Positions 1 through 9,893 are shown, counted from the first letter of the stretch. The stretch is 64,000 bases of DNA from an uncultured Clostridia bacterium (GCA_934130975.1 CAKOYU010000003.1:62001-126000), one strand, 5' to 3'. The notes: generated from the sequence alone by a model not told the origin. Program-made: numbers and translations.

Positions 1-1443
1 TATTATTCTTTCATCAAATGGAAATTTTTCTCCATTTATTTCTTGATATGGTTCATGCCCTTTTCCGGCAAGCACTATTATATCTAATTTTGTAGCCATA
101 TTTATTGCTTCTTTTATTGCCTCTGTTCTATCTACTACTACTTTATAATTTCCTTTTGTCTTTTTAATTCCTTCTTCTATTTCTTTTACAATTTCTTCTG
201 GATTTTCTGTACGTGGATTATCTGATGTTATAAATGTAAAATCTGCAATTCTTCCTGAAATTTCGCCCATTATTGGTCTTTTTGTTTTGTCTCTATCTCC
301 ACCACATCCAAATACAGAAATTACTTTTCCTCTTGTATAACTTTTTACTGCTGATAATATATTTTGTAAACTTTCTGGTGAATGTGCATAATCTATCATT
401 ATTGGTATTTCTTTTTTATTTGGTACCATCTCTGATCTACCTGGCACTTTTATTTCAGCTAAAGCTTCAATTACTTTGTCAGAAGAAATTCCTAATTTTT
501 TAGCTACACATATAGCTGCTAGTGCATTGTATACACTAAATCTTCCTGGAATATCTACTTTTACCCTTTCGTTTCTGTCAGAAACTTTTACTCTAAAGTC
601 TACATATGAATTTGTTATTGTTATATCTTTTGCTAAGACTTCGCAATAATTGTCTATTCCATATGTCATTATATTACTATCTGGAAATAGTTTTGGAACT
701 TTTGAAACTTGTATATCATCTACATTTATTATTCCATTATCACACATTTTGAATAGTTTTAATTTTGATTCAAAATAATCTTTCATATCAGGATGTTCTT
801 TTTCACTAATATGATCTTCTGAAAAGTTTGTAAACAATACCATATCAAAAGCACATCCGTCTACTCTATGTAATTTTAAACTTTGTGATGATACTTCCAT
901 TACAACATATTCTACGCCAGCTTCTACCATTTGTGCAAATGTTTTTTGAAGTTCTATACTTTCTGGCGTTGTTCTACTACTTTCTGAAATCATCTTACCA
1001 TTTATATATGTTGCAATTGTTCCTATTAGTCCAACTTTATATCCTGCTTTTTCTAATATTTCTTTTATCATAAATGTTGTTGTTGTTTTTCCTTTTGTTC
1101 CTGTTACCCCTATTAATCTAAATTTTTTTGATGGGTTTCCGTAGAAATTGCAACTGCAAATTGCTAATGCTTCTCTTGTATCTTTTGCCATTATTAATGT
1201 CACATCTTCTGGTAATTCTACTCCTTTTAAATCAGCACCTTCTTCTACCATTATTACTTTTGCACCTGCTTTTATTGCATCATTTATGTATTTATGTCCA
1301 TCTACACTAAAACCTTTTATTGCAATAAACATATCTCCATCTTTTATATTTTTTGAATTACTGTCTAGGTTATTTATTTCAACATCTAGACTTCCTTTTG
1401 CTTTTAATCCTTCTAATCCAATTAATACTTTTTTTAACTCCAT
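1..1443 (-). CDS. murE: UDP-N-acetylmuramoyl-tripeptide synthetase MurE, 3' end outside the window
   Basis: Cytoplasmic Mur ligase that adds the third amino acid to UDP-MurNAc-L-Ala-D-Glu in peptidoglycan precursor synthesis, using ATP. The ATG at 1443 follows a GGAGAG ribosome site, and 481 codons are visible before the left edge cuts off the C terminus. The ATP loop GVTGTKGKTTT lies near residue 112. The motif DNPRTENP near residue 404 is typical of enzymes that add meso-diaminopimelate, so a DAP-type wall is inferred. It is downstream of the dps-like gene but separated from it by a terminator. Confidence in family is high; substrate specificity rests on the DNPR motif. Confidence 0.95.
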   Translation of the reverse strand, partial: MELKKVLIGLEGLKAKGSLDVEINNLDSNSKNIKDGDMFIAIKGFSVDGHKYINDAIKAGAKVIMVEEGADLKGVELPEDVTLIMAKDTREALAICSCNFYGNPSKKFRLIGVTGTKGKTTTTFMIKEILEKAGYKVGLIGTIATYINGKMISESSRTTPESIELQKTFAQMVEAGVEYVVMEVSSQSLKLHRVDGCAFDMVLFTNFSEDHISEKEHPDMKDYFESKLKLFKMCDNGIINVDDIQVSKVPKLFPDSNIMTYGIDNYCEVLAKDITITNSYVDFRVKVSDRNERVKVDIPGRFSVYNALAAICVAKKLGISSDKVIEALAEIKVPGRSEMVPNKKEIPIMIDYAHSPESLQNILSAVKSYTRGKVISVFGCGGDRDKTKRPIMGEISGRIADFTFITSDNPRTENPEEIVKEIEEGIKKTKGNYKVVVDRTEAIKEAINMATKLDIIVLAGKGHEPYQEINGEKFPFDERII

Positions 1444-1566
1444 TATTTTTCTCTCCTTCAATTTATACACTTTTTAAGTGTTCAATTATTTATTAAGATT
1501 GAAGCACTTGCTTGCAAACTTGCCTACATTATATAACTAATTTTCTTTTTTGTATAGTAATAAAAT

Positions 1567-1602
1567 GAAAAAAAATCACTTAATTATATTTATTAAGTGA
1601 TT
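1567..1602 (-). terminator. Intrinsic terminator after the dps-like gene
   Basis: Perfect 9-bp arms ATCACTTAA and TTAAGTGAT around a 9-nt loop. Read on the minus strand the stem is followed by a run of eight T. It closes the dps-like unit and insulates murE. Confidence 0.85.
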
Positions 1603-1616
1603 CTCTTTTTTATGAT

Positions 1617-2054
1617 TTATTTAAGTGCTGCATTTAACATCCATATCTTTTTAGAATAGTCTGCTAAATAGTCATCCATAAGTGTTGATGTTGCATAATA
1701 TTCTTTATCTTCCGCTTCTTGTTTTATTTGTACCGCCTTTTGTTTTAACTCTTGTAAATCATGAATTACATTTTCCATTATATCAATACTTTTTATTTGT
1801 TCATTTTTAGCTTCTCTTATTTTAGAATTTTCCATAAAATCCTTCATTGTTCCTAATGGTTGATGGCCTAATGATAAAATATGTTCAGCAACTTCATCTA
1901 TCTGCTCTCTTACTTCATCATAGTATTCTTCTAGTTTTTCATGTGTTGTAAAAAATCCTTTTCCAATTACATTCCAATGATAATTTTGTAATTTTACATT
2001 TAACATTTCTAAGTCACTTAGAAATTCATTTAATTTTTTTACTATTCCTTCCAT
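1617..2054 (-). CDS. dps: Dps-like ferritin family DNA-protection protein
   Basis: Dps proteins form 12-subunit shells that oxidise and store iron and protect DNA under starvation or oxidative stress. The 145-residue product has the family pattern: LQNYHWNV in the first helix, then THEKLEEYYDEVREQIDE with the histidine, acidic and glutamate ferroxidase ligands. Length fits the family. A start at 2078 is also open, but it lacks a ribosome site, whereas the ATG at 2054 has GAGGT seven bases upstream, so I chose 2054. It follows fmt by about 45 bases and may be read from the same transcript. Confidence 0.88.
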   Translation of the reverse strand: MEGIVKKLNEFLSDLEMLNVKLQNYHWNVIGKGFFTTHEKLEEYYDEVREQIDEVAEHILSLGHQPLGTMKDFMENSKIREAKNEQIKSIDIMENVIHDLQELKQKAVQIKQEAEDKEYYATSTLMDDYLADYSKKIWMLNAALK

Positions 2055-2099
2055 AACGTACCTCACTTTCAGGTACATTATTTACAATTTTATTACTTT

Positions 2100-3038
2100 T
2101 TATTCAAATATGCTCCCAACTTCTATTTGATTCCCTCTTAAGAAATCTTGTATGTTCATTCTCTTAGCATTTTCTCCTTGAATTTCTAATACTTTTATTA
2201 CTCCATCTTTAGCTTTTATATATAATCCATCTTTACTATCTGATTTTAGTACAGTTCCATTTTTAGTATCTTCACTATTAGCTTTAACTACATCAACTTT
2301 CCAAATTTTAATTTTCTTTCCATTCAAATATGCGTATGTTCCCATTATTGGATTTAAACCTCTAACAAGATTTTTTATTTCTTGCGCAGTTTTACTTTCC
2401 CAATCAATTTTCGACATTTCTTTGTCTAACATTGGAGCCATTGAAAACTCTTCTCCTTGTGGAATTCTTGGAGCTGTTTTATTTTCAATTTGTTCTAAAG
2501 TTTTTACTAAAAGGTCTGCTCCTATTTTTGCAAGTCTATCCCACAATTCTCCTGTTGTTTCATCAGGTGCAATTTCTGTTTTTTCTTTTAAAATCATATC
2601 ACCTGTATCCATTCCAACATCCATATACATTGTTGTTACACCTGTTACTTTCTCGCCATTTATAACAGCCCATTGTATTGGTGCAGCTCCTCTATATTTA
2701 GGTAACAAAGAGCCATGGACATTTATACAACCTAACTTTGGTATTTCTAAAATCTCTTTTGGTAGAATTTTCCCATATGCAACTACACATATAACATCAG
2801 GTTCTAGTTTCTTTATTTCTTCTATAAATTCTACATTTTTTCTAACTTTTTCTGGTTGATATATTTTCAAATTCTTTGATACAGCAAATTCTTTTACAGG
2901 AGATGCAACCATTTTCATTCCTCTACCTTTTGGTCTATCTGGATTTGTCACAACTGCTAATATCTCATGTCCTGCATTATATACATCTTCTAATGATTTT
3001 TCTGCAAAATCAGGTGTTCCCATAAATACTATTTTCAT
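2100..3038 (-). CDS. fmt: Methionyl-tRNA formyltransferase
   Basis: Transfers a formyl group from 10-formyl-tetrahydrofolate to initiator Met-tRNA in the cytoplasm. The 312-residue length is standard. The N-terminal Rossmann-like catalytic domain begins MKIVFMGTPDFA and carries the folate-binding HGSLLPKYRGAAPIQWA segment near residue 108. The C-terminal OB-fold-like domain follows from about residue 205. It starts two bases after the rsmA stop codon and is probably cotranscribed with it. Usual neighbours such as def or rsmB are absent here. Confidence 0.96.
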   Translation of the reverse strand: MKIVFMGTPDFAEKSLEDVYNAGHEILAVVTNPDRPKGRGMKMVASPVKEFAVSKNLKIYQPEKVRKNVEFIEEIKKLEPDVICVVAYGKILPKEILEIPKLGCINVHGSLLPKYRGAAPIQWAVINGEKVTGVTTMYMDVGMDTGDMILKEKTEIAPDETTGELWDRLAKIGADLLVKTLEQIENKTAPRIPQGEEFSMAPMLDKEMSKIDWESKTAQEIKNLVRGLNPIMGTYAYLNGKKIKIWKVDVVKANSEDTKNGTVLKSDSKDGLYIKAKDGVIKVLEIQGENAKRMNIQDFLRGNQIEVGSIFE

Positions 3039-3040
3039 TT

Positions 3041-3910
3041 TTAAACCTTGCTCCTTTCAATTATTATTTTCGCAATATTTGCAAAATCTTGAATTGATAA
3101 CTTCTCTGCCCTAACATTTTCATCCAAATTCAATTCTTTTAATATTTGAATTCCCTCTTCTTTATTAATAAAAACTTTTGTATTAGTTAAAGCATTTAAT
3201 AATGTTTTTCTTCTTTGCATAAATGCACTTTTAATTATCATAAACATTACTTTTGTATTTTCAATATCAACTGCTGGTTTATCACGTAAGTTTAACTTTA
3301 TAACTTCCGAAGTCACTTCCGGTTCTGGAATAAATGAACTATTAGGAACTTCCATTATTTTTTCTGATTCACAATAATAATATACTGTATGTGTTATTGC
3401 ACCCGTATTTTTTCCTCCAGGTGTTTCTATCAATCTATCTGCTACTTCTTTTTGAATCATAACTGTTATACTTTTTATATCAAGCTTTTCTTCAAGCAAT
3501 TTCATTATTATTGGTGTAGTTATATAATATGGTAAATTAGCAACTATCTTTACATTTTTGATTTTTCCATCTTTTTTGTTTTCAATTATAATTTCATTTA
3601 AATTAACTTTTAATATATCTTCATTTATTAATTCAAAATTATCATATAGGCTAAATCTATCTTGTAAAATCTTTATCATTTTAGTATCTAATTCTACACA
3701 TAATACTTTCCCTGCTTTTTCTAGTAAATATTTAGTTAATGTTCCTAATCCAGGTCCTATTTCTATTACCATATCTTCTTTAGAAATATCACTACTATTT
3801 ACTATATTTTCTACAACTTCATTATTTATTAAGAAATTTTGTCCTAAACTTTTATTTGCTCTTATATTATACTTTTTCATTATGTATCTTGTTTCTTCTA
3901 ATATATTCAT
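3041..3910 (-). CDS. rsmA: 16S rRNA dimethyladenosine transferase RsmA (KsgA)
   Basis: S-adenosylmethionine-dependent enzyme that dimethylates two adjacent adenines near the 3' end of 16S rRNA during small-subunit assembly. The 289-residue product contains GQNFLIN near residue 23, the SAM-binding motif EIGPGLGTLT near residue 52 and the catalytic NLPYYI motif near residue 125. Length is normal. The ATG at 3910 follows AAAGGA. It sits in a yraN-rsmA-fmt run of minus-strand genes. Confidence 0.96.
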   Translation of the reverse strand: MNILEETRYIMKKYNIRANKSLGQNFLINNEVVENIVNSSDISKEDMVIEIGPGLGTLTKYLLEKAGKVLCVELDTKMIKILQDRFSLYDNFELINEDILKVNLNEIIIENKKDGKIKNVKIVANLPYYITTPIIMKLLEEKLDIKSITVMIQKEVADRLIETPGGKNTGAITHTVYYYCESEKIMEVPNSSFIPEPEVTSEVIKLNLRDKPAVDIENTKVMFMIIKSAFMQRRKTLLNALTNTKVFINKEEGIQILKELNLDENVRAEKLSIQDFANIAKIIIERSKV

Positions 3911-3969
3911 AATTTGTCGTTCCTTTCATTGCTTATTATACTTGATTTTTCGGCTTTTTGTCAAGTTTA

Positions 3970-4320
3970 CTACATTATTCCTTTTATATGATTTACCTTA
4001 CATTTTCCATTATTTATAATAATTTCTACTACATCAAATCTTATATCATATTTATATAACTTATTTTGATATAAATATATACTTGCAGAACTTTTTAAGT
4101 GCTTCTTTTTTAGTCCATCTACAGCCATTGCTGGTGTTCCATATTCAAAACCGCTTCTAGTTTTCACTTCAACAAATACTATGCAATTTTCTTTTTTAGC
4201 TATTATATCTATTTCGCCTCTTTTAGTATAAAAATTGTTCTTTAATATTTCGTAATCCTGAGACTTTAAATACCCTTGAGCAATTTTTTCTCCTATTATT
4301 CCAAATCTTCTTGTATTCAA
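3970..4320 (-). CDS. yraN: YraN family endonuclease-like protein
   Basis: UPF0102 protein with the PD-(D/E)XK nuclease-like core seen in Holliday-junction resolvase relatives; the cell role is not settled. Visible residues are the helix GIIGEKIAQGYL, then GEIDIIAKK and the VFVEVKTRS strand holding the E-x-K metal-binding pair. Two TTG starts are possible. The one at 4344 overlaps dprA, whereas the one at 4320 has GAGGA eight bases upstream and matches the usual start of the family, so I prefer 4320. Adjacency to dprA is common in Firmicutes. Confidence 0.88.
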   Translation of the reverse strand: MNTRRFGIIGEKIAQGYLKSQDYEILKNNFYTKRGEIDIIAKKENCIVFVEVKTRSGFEYGTPAMAVDGLKKKHLKSSASIYLYQNKLYKYDIRFDVVEIIINNGKCKVNHIKGIM

Positions 4321-4321
4321 T

Positions 4322-5209
4322 TTAATCTTCCTCACTTCTGACAAATTTATGTCCTGGTTTTTCTATAATTTTTCCTTCTAACTGTAAAAGCATTATTTTA
4401 TAATTTACTTCACTTATTGGTAATTTAGTTTTTCTTGATATATAATTTATGTCTCTCGGCACATTATCTATTTCTTTAAAAACACTAATTAGGTCAGGTG
4501 GAATATTTACTAACCAATTTTTTTCTTTTTCTTTTTTACTAAATATACTTTCTGGATTATTTTCATAAATATCTCCAAACATATCTTCAACACAAGTAAC
4601 TAATTTAGCTCCTTGTTGTATTAGTTCATTAGTTGTTTTTCCTTTTATATTTTCTAAACTACTTGGAACACAAAACAATGGTCTTTCATTTTCTATTGTA
4701 AATCTTGCTGTTACTCTTGTTCCACTTCTATAACCAGCTTCTATTACTAATGTTCCTGCACTTAATCCTGCTACAATTCTATTTCTTTCTAAAAATTTTG
4801 CTGAATCTGCACTTATAGAACTTTCATATTCTGAGATTATTACTCCATTATTTTTAAGTATAGGTATAATCAAATTTTTATTTGTTGCTCTGCAAATATT
4901 TTTTAAACCTGATGGCAAAACAGCAATTGTTTTTCCTGAATTTTTTAAACACGTTTCATGTGCTATACTATCAATTCCATAAGCAAGCCCACTAATTATA
5001 TTAATATTGTATTCTACTAAGTTTTTGGTAAATCTTTTGCACATTCTTTCACCATATTGTGTATTAGTACGTGATCCTACTACAGCAATTCCTAATTCAT
5101 TTAGAACATTTATATTTCCTACTGCATATAATCTTGATGGTGGATTTTCTATATACCTCAATCTTTCTGGATATTTTTCACTTGCATATTCAATTAAAAC
5201 TGGTTCCAT
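4322..5209 (-). CDS. dprA: DNA-processing protein DprA, short form
   Basis: DprA binds incoming single-stranded DNA and loads RecA during natural transformation. The Rossmann-like core shows GIAVVGSRTNTQYG near residue 40, SGLAYGIDSIAH and EAGYRSGT, all family hallmarks. A C-terminal winged-helix segment follows from about residue 235. At 295 residues it lacks most of the N-terminal SAM-like domain of longer homologues. Its start overlaps the end of comM by 20 bases, so translation is probably coupled. The partner comM is frameshifted, which leaves the value of this pair for DNA uptake unclear. Confidence 0.93.
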   Translation of the reverse strand: MEPVLIEYASEKYPERLRYIENPPSRLYAVGNINVLNELGIAVVGSRTNTQYGERMCKRFTKNLVEYNINIISGLAYGIDSIAHETCLKNSGKTIAVLPSGLKNICRATNKNLIIPILKNNGVIISEYESSISADSAKFLERNRIVAGLSAGTLVIEAGYRSGTRVTARFTIENERPLFCVPSSLENIKGKTTNELIQQGAKLVTCVEDMFGDIYENNPESIFSKKEKEKNWLVNIPPDLISVFKEIDNVPRDINYISRKTKLPISEVNYKIMLLQLEGKIIEKPGHKFVRSEED

Positions 5210-6752
5210 ATTTTTTCACCTCTTCTTGTAATGAAAATTTATCTAAACTTCTATATTGAATAGCTTCTGCTACATGCTTAACTTCTATATTCTCTTTTCC
5301 ATCTAAATCTGCAATTGTTCTTGCTACTTTTAAAATTTTTTCATATGCTCTAACACTTAATTTAAATCTTTTAAATGCATTTTGTAGTAGTTCCTCACCT
5401 TTATTATCTAAATGGCAAAACTCAGAAATCATCTTAGTTGGAATCTCTGCATTTGAATGAATAGGATAATTCTTATATCTTTTTAGTTGTATCTGCCTTG
5501 CTTTATTTACTCTAGCTTGTATAATAGCTGAATTTTCCACTTTTTCTTTAGATGATATCTTTTTATACTTAGGCCTTTGAACTTCTATTTGTATATCAAT
5601 TCTATCTAACAATGGACCACTAATTTTCCTTAAATATCTATGTCTTTCTTGTGGACTACAATGACATTCTTTTTCTTCATCACCATAATATCCACATGGA
5701 CATGGATTCATACTTGCAACAAACATAAAATTACATGGATATCTATAATTTCCACTTAATCTATTAATGGTTATTTCTCTATTTTCCAGAGGTTCCCTTA
5801 ACGATTCTAAAATATTTCTATTAAATTCTGTTAACTCATCTAAAAATAGTACACCACAATGTGCTAAACTTATTTCTCCTGGTTGAGGCACTCTGCCACC
5901 TCCAATCATTGTACTTATAGGCACTGTATGATGTGGCATTCTAAATGGTCTATTCATCATTATGCCATCTCTTTCTAATTCTCCAGAGATACTGTGTATT
6001 TTAGTTACTTCCATTGCCTCTTCTATAGTTAATTCTGGTAGTATGGTTACTAATCTTTTTGCCATCATAGTTTTACCTGATCCAGGACTTCCTATCATTA
6101 GACAATTATGTCCTCCTGCAGCTGTTATTTCTAAAGCTCTTTTTACACTTTCTTGTCCTTTAACTTCCGAAAAATTAATATTATAATTTTCTTTTAAATT
6201 AACATTTGGTGAAACATATTTTTTTATTTCTTTTTCTTTATTTAAGTGCTTTATTAATTCTTCTATATTTGAAACTGGTATTATATCCAATTCTGCAATA
6301 ATTGCAGCTTCATTTGCATTAGCTTTAGGTAATATTACTGTTTTTATACCCAATTCTCTTGCTTCAATACATATTGGTAATACCCCATTTATCCTATTGA
6401 TTTTCCATCTAAAGAAAGTTCTCCTATAAATATCGTATTCACTACTTTATTAGTATCTATATTAGGTATTGCTCCTATTGCAATTAATATTCCGCGTTGA
6501 AATTGCTAAATCAAAGCTACTTCCTTCTTTTTTTATATTTGCAGGTGCTAAATTAATTAATATTTTTTTATTAGGAAATTCAATACCAGAATTTTTTATT
6601 GCTGTTTTTATTCTTTTTTTAGACTCTTTTACAGTTGTATCTGGTAATCCAACAATATCAAATTCTGGTATTCCATTACTTATATCTGTTTGAATTTCTA
6701 TTAAATTTCCATCTAATCCATTTAGTGCTATTGACTTTATTTTTGATAACAT
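5190..6752 (-). pseudogene. comM: comM (Mg-chelatase-like AAA+ helicase) with two frameshifts
   Basis: ComM is a hexameric AAA+ branch-migration helicase that extends recombination of transforming DNA. The N-terminal part (from ATG 6752) begins MLSKIKSIALNGLDG and is in frame to about 6494, where one extra base breaks the frame. A middle segment reads AIPNIDTNKVVN and then GELSLDGK in a second frame until about 6401 to 6404, where one A is missing. The rest, with Walker A GSPGSGKTMMAK, SMNPCPCG and a C-terminal ComM domain, is open to 5190. Either the gene is decaying or these are sequence errors. It appears to form an operon with dprA. Confidence 0.9.
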
Positions 6753-6781
6753 TTTTCCCTCCTAAAATTTAAGTTTTTTTA

Positions 6782-6810
6782 TTGATTTTTATATGGTTTT
6801 ATTATAAAAT
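6782..6810 (+). promoter_or_regulatory. Possible sigma-A-type promoter for the penicillin-binding protein gene
   Basis: TTGATT at 6782, a 17-base spacer and TAAAAT at 6805 lie 34 bases before the plus-strand gene start. A TATAAA at 6803 gives a shorter 15-base spacer. The site is in the 91-base gap that separates it from divergent comM. Confidence 0.4.
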
Positions 6811-6843
6811 GTATATAAAATTTTACAAAAGAATGGTGATAAT

Positions 6844-8724
6844 ATGAAAAAGAAAAAAGTAAAAAATAAAAGTGATATAAATGTTTCTAATAAAATTTCA
6901 AAAAAAAGAATTGGTAGCATTTTGATTGTAATTGTAATCTTTATGCTTGCTCTACTTGCACGAGTAGGCTATTTGCAATTTGTTGATGGTAATCGTCTGC
7001 AAACCCTTGCCACATCTCAGCAAACATTAACCGAAACTATTTCAGCCAAACGTGGTGCAATATATGATTCTAAAGGAAATGCCCTAGCCATAAGTTATGA
7101 TACTGATAAAGTATATGTAACTCCATCATTAATAAAAGAAGATAGTAATAAATCTATAGTTGCACAAAGTTTAGCATCTATATTAGAATTAGATTATAAT
7201 GAACTACTTACAAAAATTCAAAGCACATCTGATAAATTTCTTGTAGCATCTGATGTTGAACAAAGCAAAGTAGATCAAATTAACAATTGGAAAAAAGAAT
7301 TAAAATTTACTACTGGAATAAGTTTTGAAGAAACTACATCTCGTACATATCCTTATAAAACTTTAGCATCTACAATTGTTGGTTTTGTTGGTTCTGATGG
7401 TCAAGGATTGTCAGGAATTGAATCTTCTTGGGATTCTTTCTTAAGTGGTACATCCGGAAAATCAGTAAGTTTAAAAGATGCTAGTCAATCAGAAATTGCA
7501 AACTCTAATCAAACATATATTGCAGCAGAAAATGGTTATGACATTTCCTTAACAATAGATTCTAATATTCAAAGTATTGTTGAAAAACATTTAGCTCAAG
7601 CTGTTGAAGAATATAAGTGTGATAGTGGTATAACAATCGCAATGGATCCATCTACAGGTAAAATATTAGCAATGGCAGATTATCCAAGTTATGATTGTAA
7701 CAATCAATATACCCCAAATTCACATCTTGCCCAAAATTGGGATACACTATCTTCTGAAGATAAAAGCAAATCTCTTTATAGAATGTGGTCTCCAAAAGCT
7801 GTAACAGATACTTATGAACCTGGTTCAGTTTTTAAAATAGTTACTTCTTCAATTGCATTAGAAGAAAATATTGTTGATACTGATACTATTAATTTTAATT
7901 GTAGTGGTGCATATTATGTGCCAGGTGAATCAAGACCAATTAAATGTCACAAATATCCTAATTCACATGGTGCTCAAAGTTTAAGATTAGCACTTGAAAA
8001 TTCATGTAACCCTGCATTTGTAGAGCTCGGATTAAAAATTGGAAAGACTCGTTCTTATAAATATTATGAAGCACTTGGATTTTTTGGAAAAACTGGAATT
8101 TCTCTTTCAGGTGAACCTAAAAGTATATTTTATGATATAAACAAAATTAATGATCATGAATTAGGTACTATGTCATTTGGTCAACGTTTTACAATTACAC
8201 CTCTTCAAATGATTACAGCCGCTTCTGCAATTGCCAATGATGGTGTTTTACTTCAACCTCAAATAGTAGATCATATAACAAATACAGACACTGGCGAAGT
8301 CACAAACTTTAATACAAAAGAAGTTCGTCAAGTATTTTCTAAAGAAACTTCTGATAAGGTAACTTCAATGATGGAATCAGTTGTTGAAGATGGTACTGGT
8401 TATAGGGTTAAATATGATGATAGTGTAAAAGAAAGTATGTCAGGATATTCTATTGGGGGGAAAACAGGTACATCTGAACCAATAAATGGTTCTTCTGATG
8501 GTTATGTTGCTTCTTTTCTAGCAATCTCTCCTGTTGAAAATACAAAAATTGTTTTATTAGTTATTTTAAAAAATCCAGGAGAAGGCGTAAATCATAATGG
8601 TGGACAAATTGCAGCACCTACTGCTGGAAAAATGTTATCAGAAATTTTACCTTATATGGGTATAGAAACTGGAAATAAAGATTCAAATTCGAATTCAAAT
8701 ATATCTGAAAAAGATTTATATTAA
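6844..8724 (+). CDS. Class B penicillin-binding protein (FtsI/SpoVD type)
   Basis: Membrane-anchored transpeptidase that cross-links peptidoglycan in septal or spore-cortex synthesis. A basic cytoplasmic start is followed by one membrane segment (about residues 24 to 45), then the PBP dimerisation domain and a transpeptidase domain. Active-site motifs are SVFK at residue 328, SCN at 387 and KTGT at 540. The 626-residue form ends soon after the catalytic domain and has no PASTA repeat, unlike Bacillus SpoVD, so FtsI or SpoVD cannot be chosen. It is the only plus-strand gene in the core region and stands alone, with its own terminator. Confidence 0.92.
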   Translation: MKKKKVKNKSDINVSNKISKKRIGSILIVIVIFMLALLARVGYLQFVDGNRLQTLATSQQTLTETISAKRGAIYDSKGNALAISYDTDKVYVTPSLIKEDSNKSIVAQSLASILELDYNELLTKIQSTSDKFLVASDVEQSKVDQINNWKKELKFTTGISFEETTSRTYPYKTLASTIVGFVGSDGQGLSGIESSWDSFLSGTSGKSVSLKDASQSEIANSNQTYIAAENGYDISLTIDSNIQSIVEKHLAQAVEEYKCDSGITIAMDPSTGKILAMADYPSYDCNNQYTPNSHLAQNWDTLSSEDKSKSLYRMWSPKAVTDTYEPGSVFKIVTSSIALEENIVDTDTINFNCSGAYYVPGESRPIKCHKYPNSHGAQSLRLALENSCNPAFVELGLKIGKTRSYKYYEALGFFGKTGISLSGEPKSIFYDINKINDHELGTMSFGQRFTITPLQMITAASAIANDGVLLQPQIVDHITNTDTGEVTNFNTKEVRQVFSKETSDKVTSMMESVVEDGTGYRVKYDDSVKESMSGYSIGGKTGTSEPINGSSDGYVASFLAISPVENTKIVLLVILKNPGEGVNHNGGQIAAPTAGKMLSEILPYMGIETGNKDSNSNSNISEKDLY

Positions 8725-8730
8725 ATTTAT

Positions 8731-8775
8731 AATAGATGCACTCTCTAATTAATAGATAGTGCATCTATTTTTTAG
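8731..8775. terminator. Bidirectional terminator between convergent genes
   Basis: AATAGATGCACT pairs with AGTGCATCTATT, with U-rich tracts after the stem on the plus strand. It ends the penicillin-binding protein gene and faces the end of the TSCPD gene. Confidence 0.85.
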
Positions 8776-9023
8776 TGATTCTTTTTATATTCTTTTAATG
8801 CCATAGCAACTTGATCTGGACAAGAAGTTCCCCTTGCACCACATTCTATTCCATCTAGCATTTCAATTACTTCATCAACACTTCTGCCTGCAACTAATCT
8901 TGATACTCCTACTGTATTTCCTGGGCATCCTCCAATTATTTTAAGGCTGTTAATTATATTATTCTCAATATCAAAAATCATTTCCATTGAGCAAACTCCT
9001 TGTGGTGAAAATTTATACTCCAT
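8772..9023 (-). CDS. TSCPD domain protein (TIGR03905-type)
   Basis: Small 83-residue protein of unknown role that consists of the TSCPD domain also found at the C terminus of some ribonucleotide reductases. Visible are conserved cysteines at residues 11 and 33, then CGARGTSCPDQVA near residue 61, which names the family. Metal or thiol chemistry is possible but not shown. The ATG at 9023 follows AAAGGAGA. It appears monocistronic or the last gene after the hypothetical gene that ends at 9093. Confidence 0.85.
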   Translation of the reverse strand: MEYKFSPQGVCSMEMIFDIENNIINSLKIIGGCPGNTVGVSRLVAGRSVDEVIEMLDGIECGARGTSCPDQVAMALKEYKKNH

Positions 9024-9092
9024 CTCTTTCTCCTTTCATAGTACATTTATTTTTTAGTGATTATACTATAATTTACGTGAAAAATCAATATT

Positions 9093-9659
9093 CTATTTTC
9101 CCACTTTGTTTTCTCTATTCATTTTTATTCCTACAAGTAAAACATCATCATCTCCTCTATCAAAATATTTATATAATTTTTCTAATTGATTGTTTTCATT
9201 TTTATTTTCATTAATATAATCTGCAATTTCAATAAAATTCACTTCTGTACCTGTTTCTAAAATTTGTGTATTATTATCTTCTATTGTTAGAAATACTCTT
9301 CTTTGATATTTGTTTTTTGTTAAGTCTGAAATTGCCACTTTATTTACAATACATTCTATCTCTTTCTTTTTAGCTAATAATTCCTCTTCATAAATTGTAC
9401 ACCAATAGCAAAATATAGATTCTTTTACTCTTTTATTTTTTATCAACTTTAAATACATTTCTACTTCTTCATTTGTTTCCATTACAACCTTTACTTTAAT
9501 TAATTCAAATTCATATTCCGAAATACTAGGTAGTTCAATGTTTTTATCATATTTAATCTCTTTTATTTTCAATTTTAATAAAGAGTTAAGAACTTCTTTA
9601 AGAATTTCTTTCTCATCACTATTTATTAATTCTTTTAATTTTAATACTTTTTCTACTAT
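9093..9659 (-). CDS. Hypothetical protein with an apparent non-ATG start
   Basis: I do not recognise this protein. The reading frame stays open upstream of a TTG at 9572 that has no ribosome site, back to a perfect AAAGGAGG at 9667 to 9674. The codons seven and four bases downstream of that site are ATA (9659) and ATT (9662), with no ATG, GTG or TTG at useful distance. The added N terminus reads VEKVLKLKELINSDEKE, a credible charged helix, and gives about 188 residues. The middle has a CYWC pair. Either a rare ATA/ATT start is used or an ATG has mutated. Confidence 0.65.
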   Translation of the reverse strand: MVEKVLKLKELINSDEKEILKEVLNSLLKLKIKEIKYDKNIELPSISEYEFELIKVKVVMETNEEVEMYLKLIKNKRVKESIFCYWCTIYEEELLAKKKEIECIVNKVAISDLTKNKYQRRVFLTIEDNNTQILETGTEVNFIEIADYINENKNENNQLEKLYKYFDRGDDDVLLVGIKMNRENKVGK

Positions 9660-9893
9660 AATAATTCCTCCTTTATTTTTGGATACATTAAATAAAATAT
9701 TTAATTTTTATTTTAATTAATAAGATTCTAAGTTATAACTTTTTGAAAAAAATGTAACTGATTTAAATTTAAGAAAAAATTTATGTTACAGAAATTATAT
9801 AATTCATTCAAATTATAATTTCTTTTTTATAATTTGTCAATCCTTTTAATAGTTTTATTTATTTTTATTACGACAAATTTCGATTTATTTCTA

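Noticed and set aside
2422..2859. Plus-strand ORF of 145 codons within fmt
   Set aside because: Shadow of fmt; Ile- and Ser-rich content typical of reverse-strand frames in AT-rich genes.
6844..8724. Naming the penicillin-binding protein spoVD
   Set aside because: No PASTA domain, and neighbours do not decide between FtsI and SpoVD.
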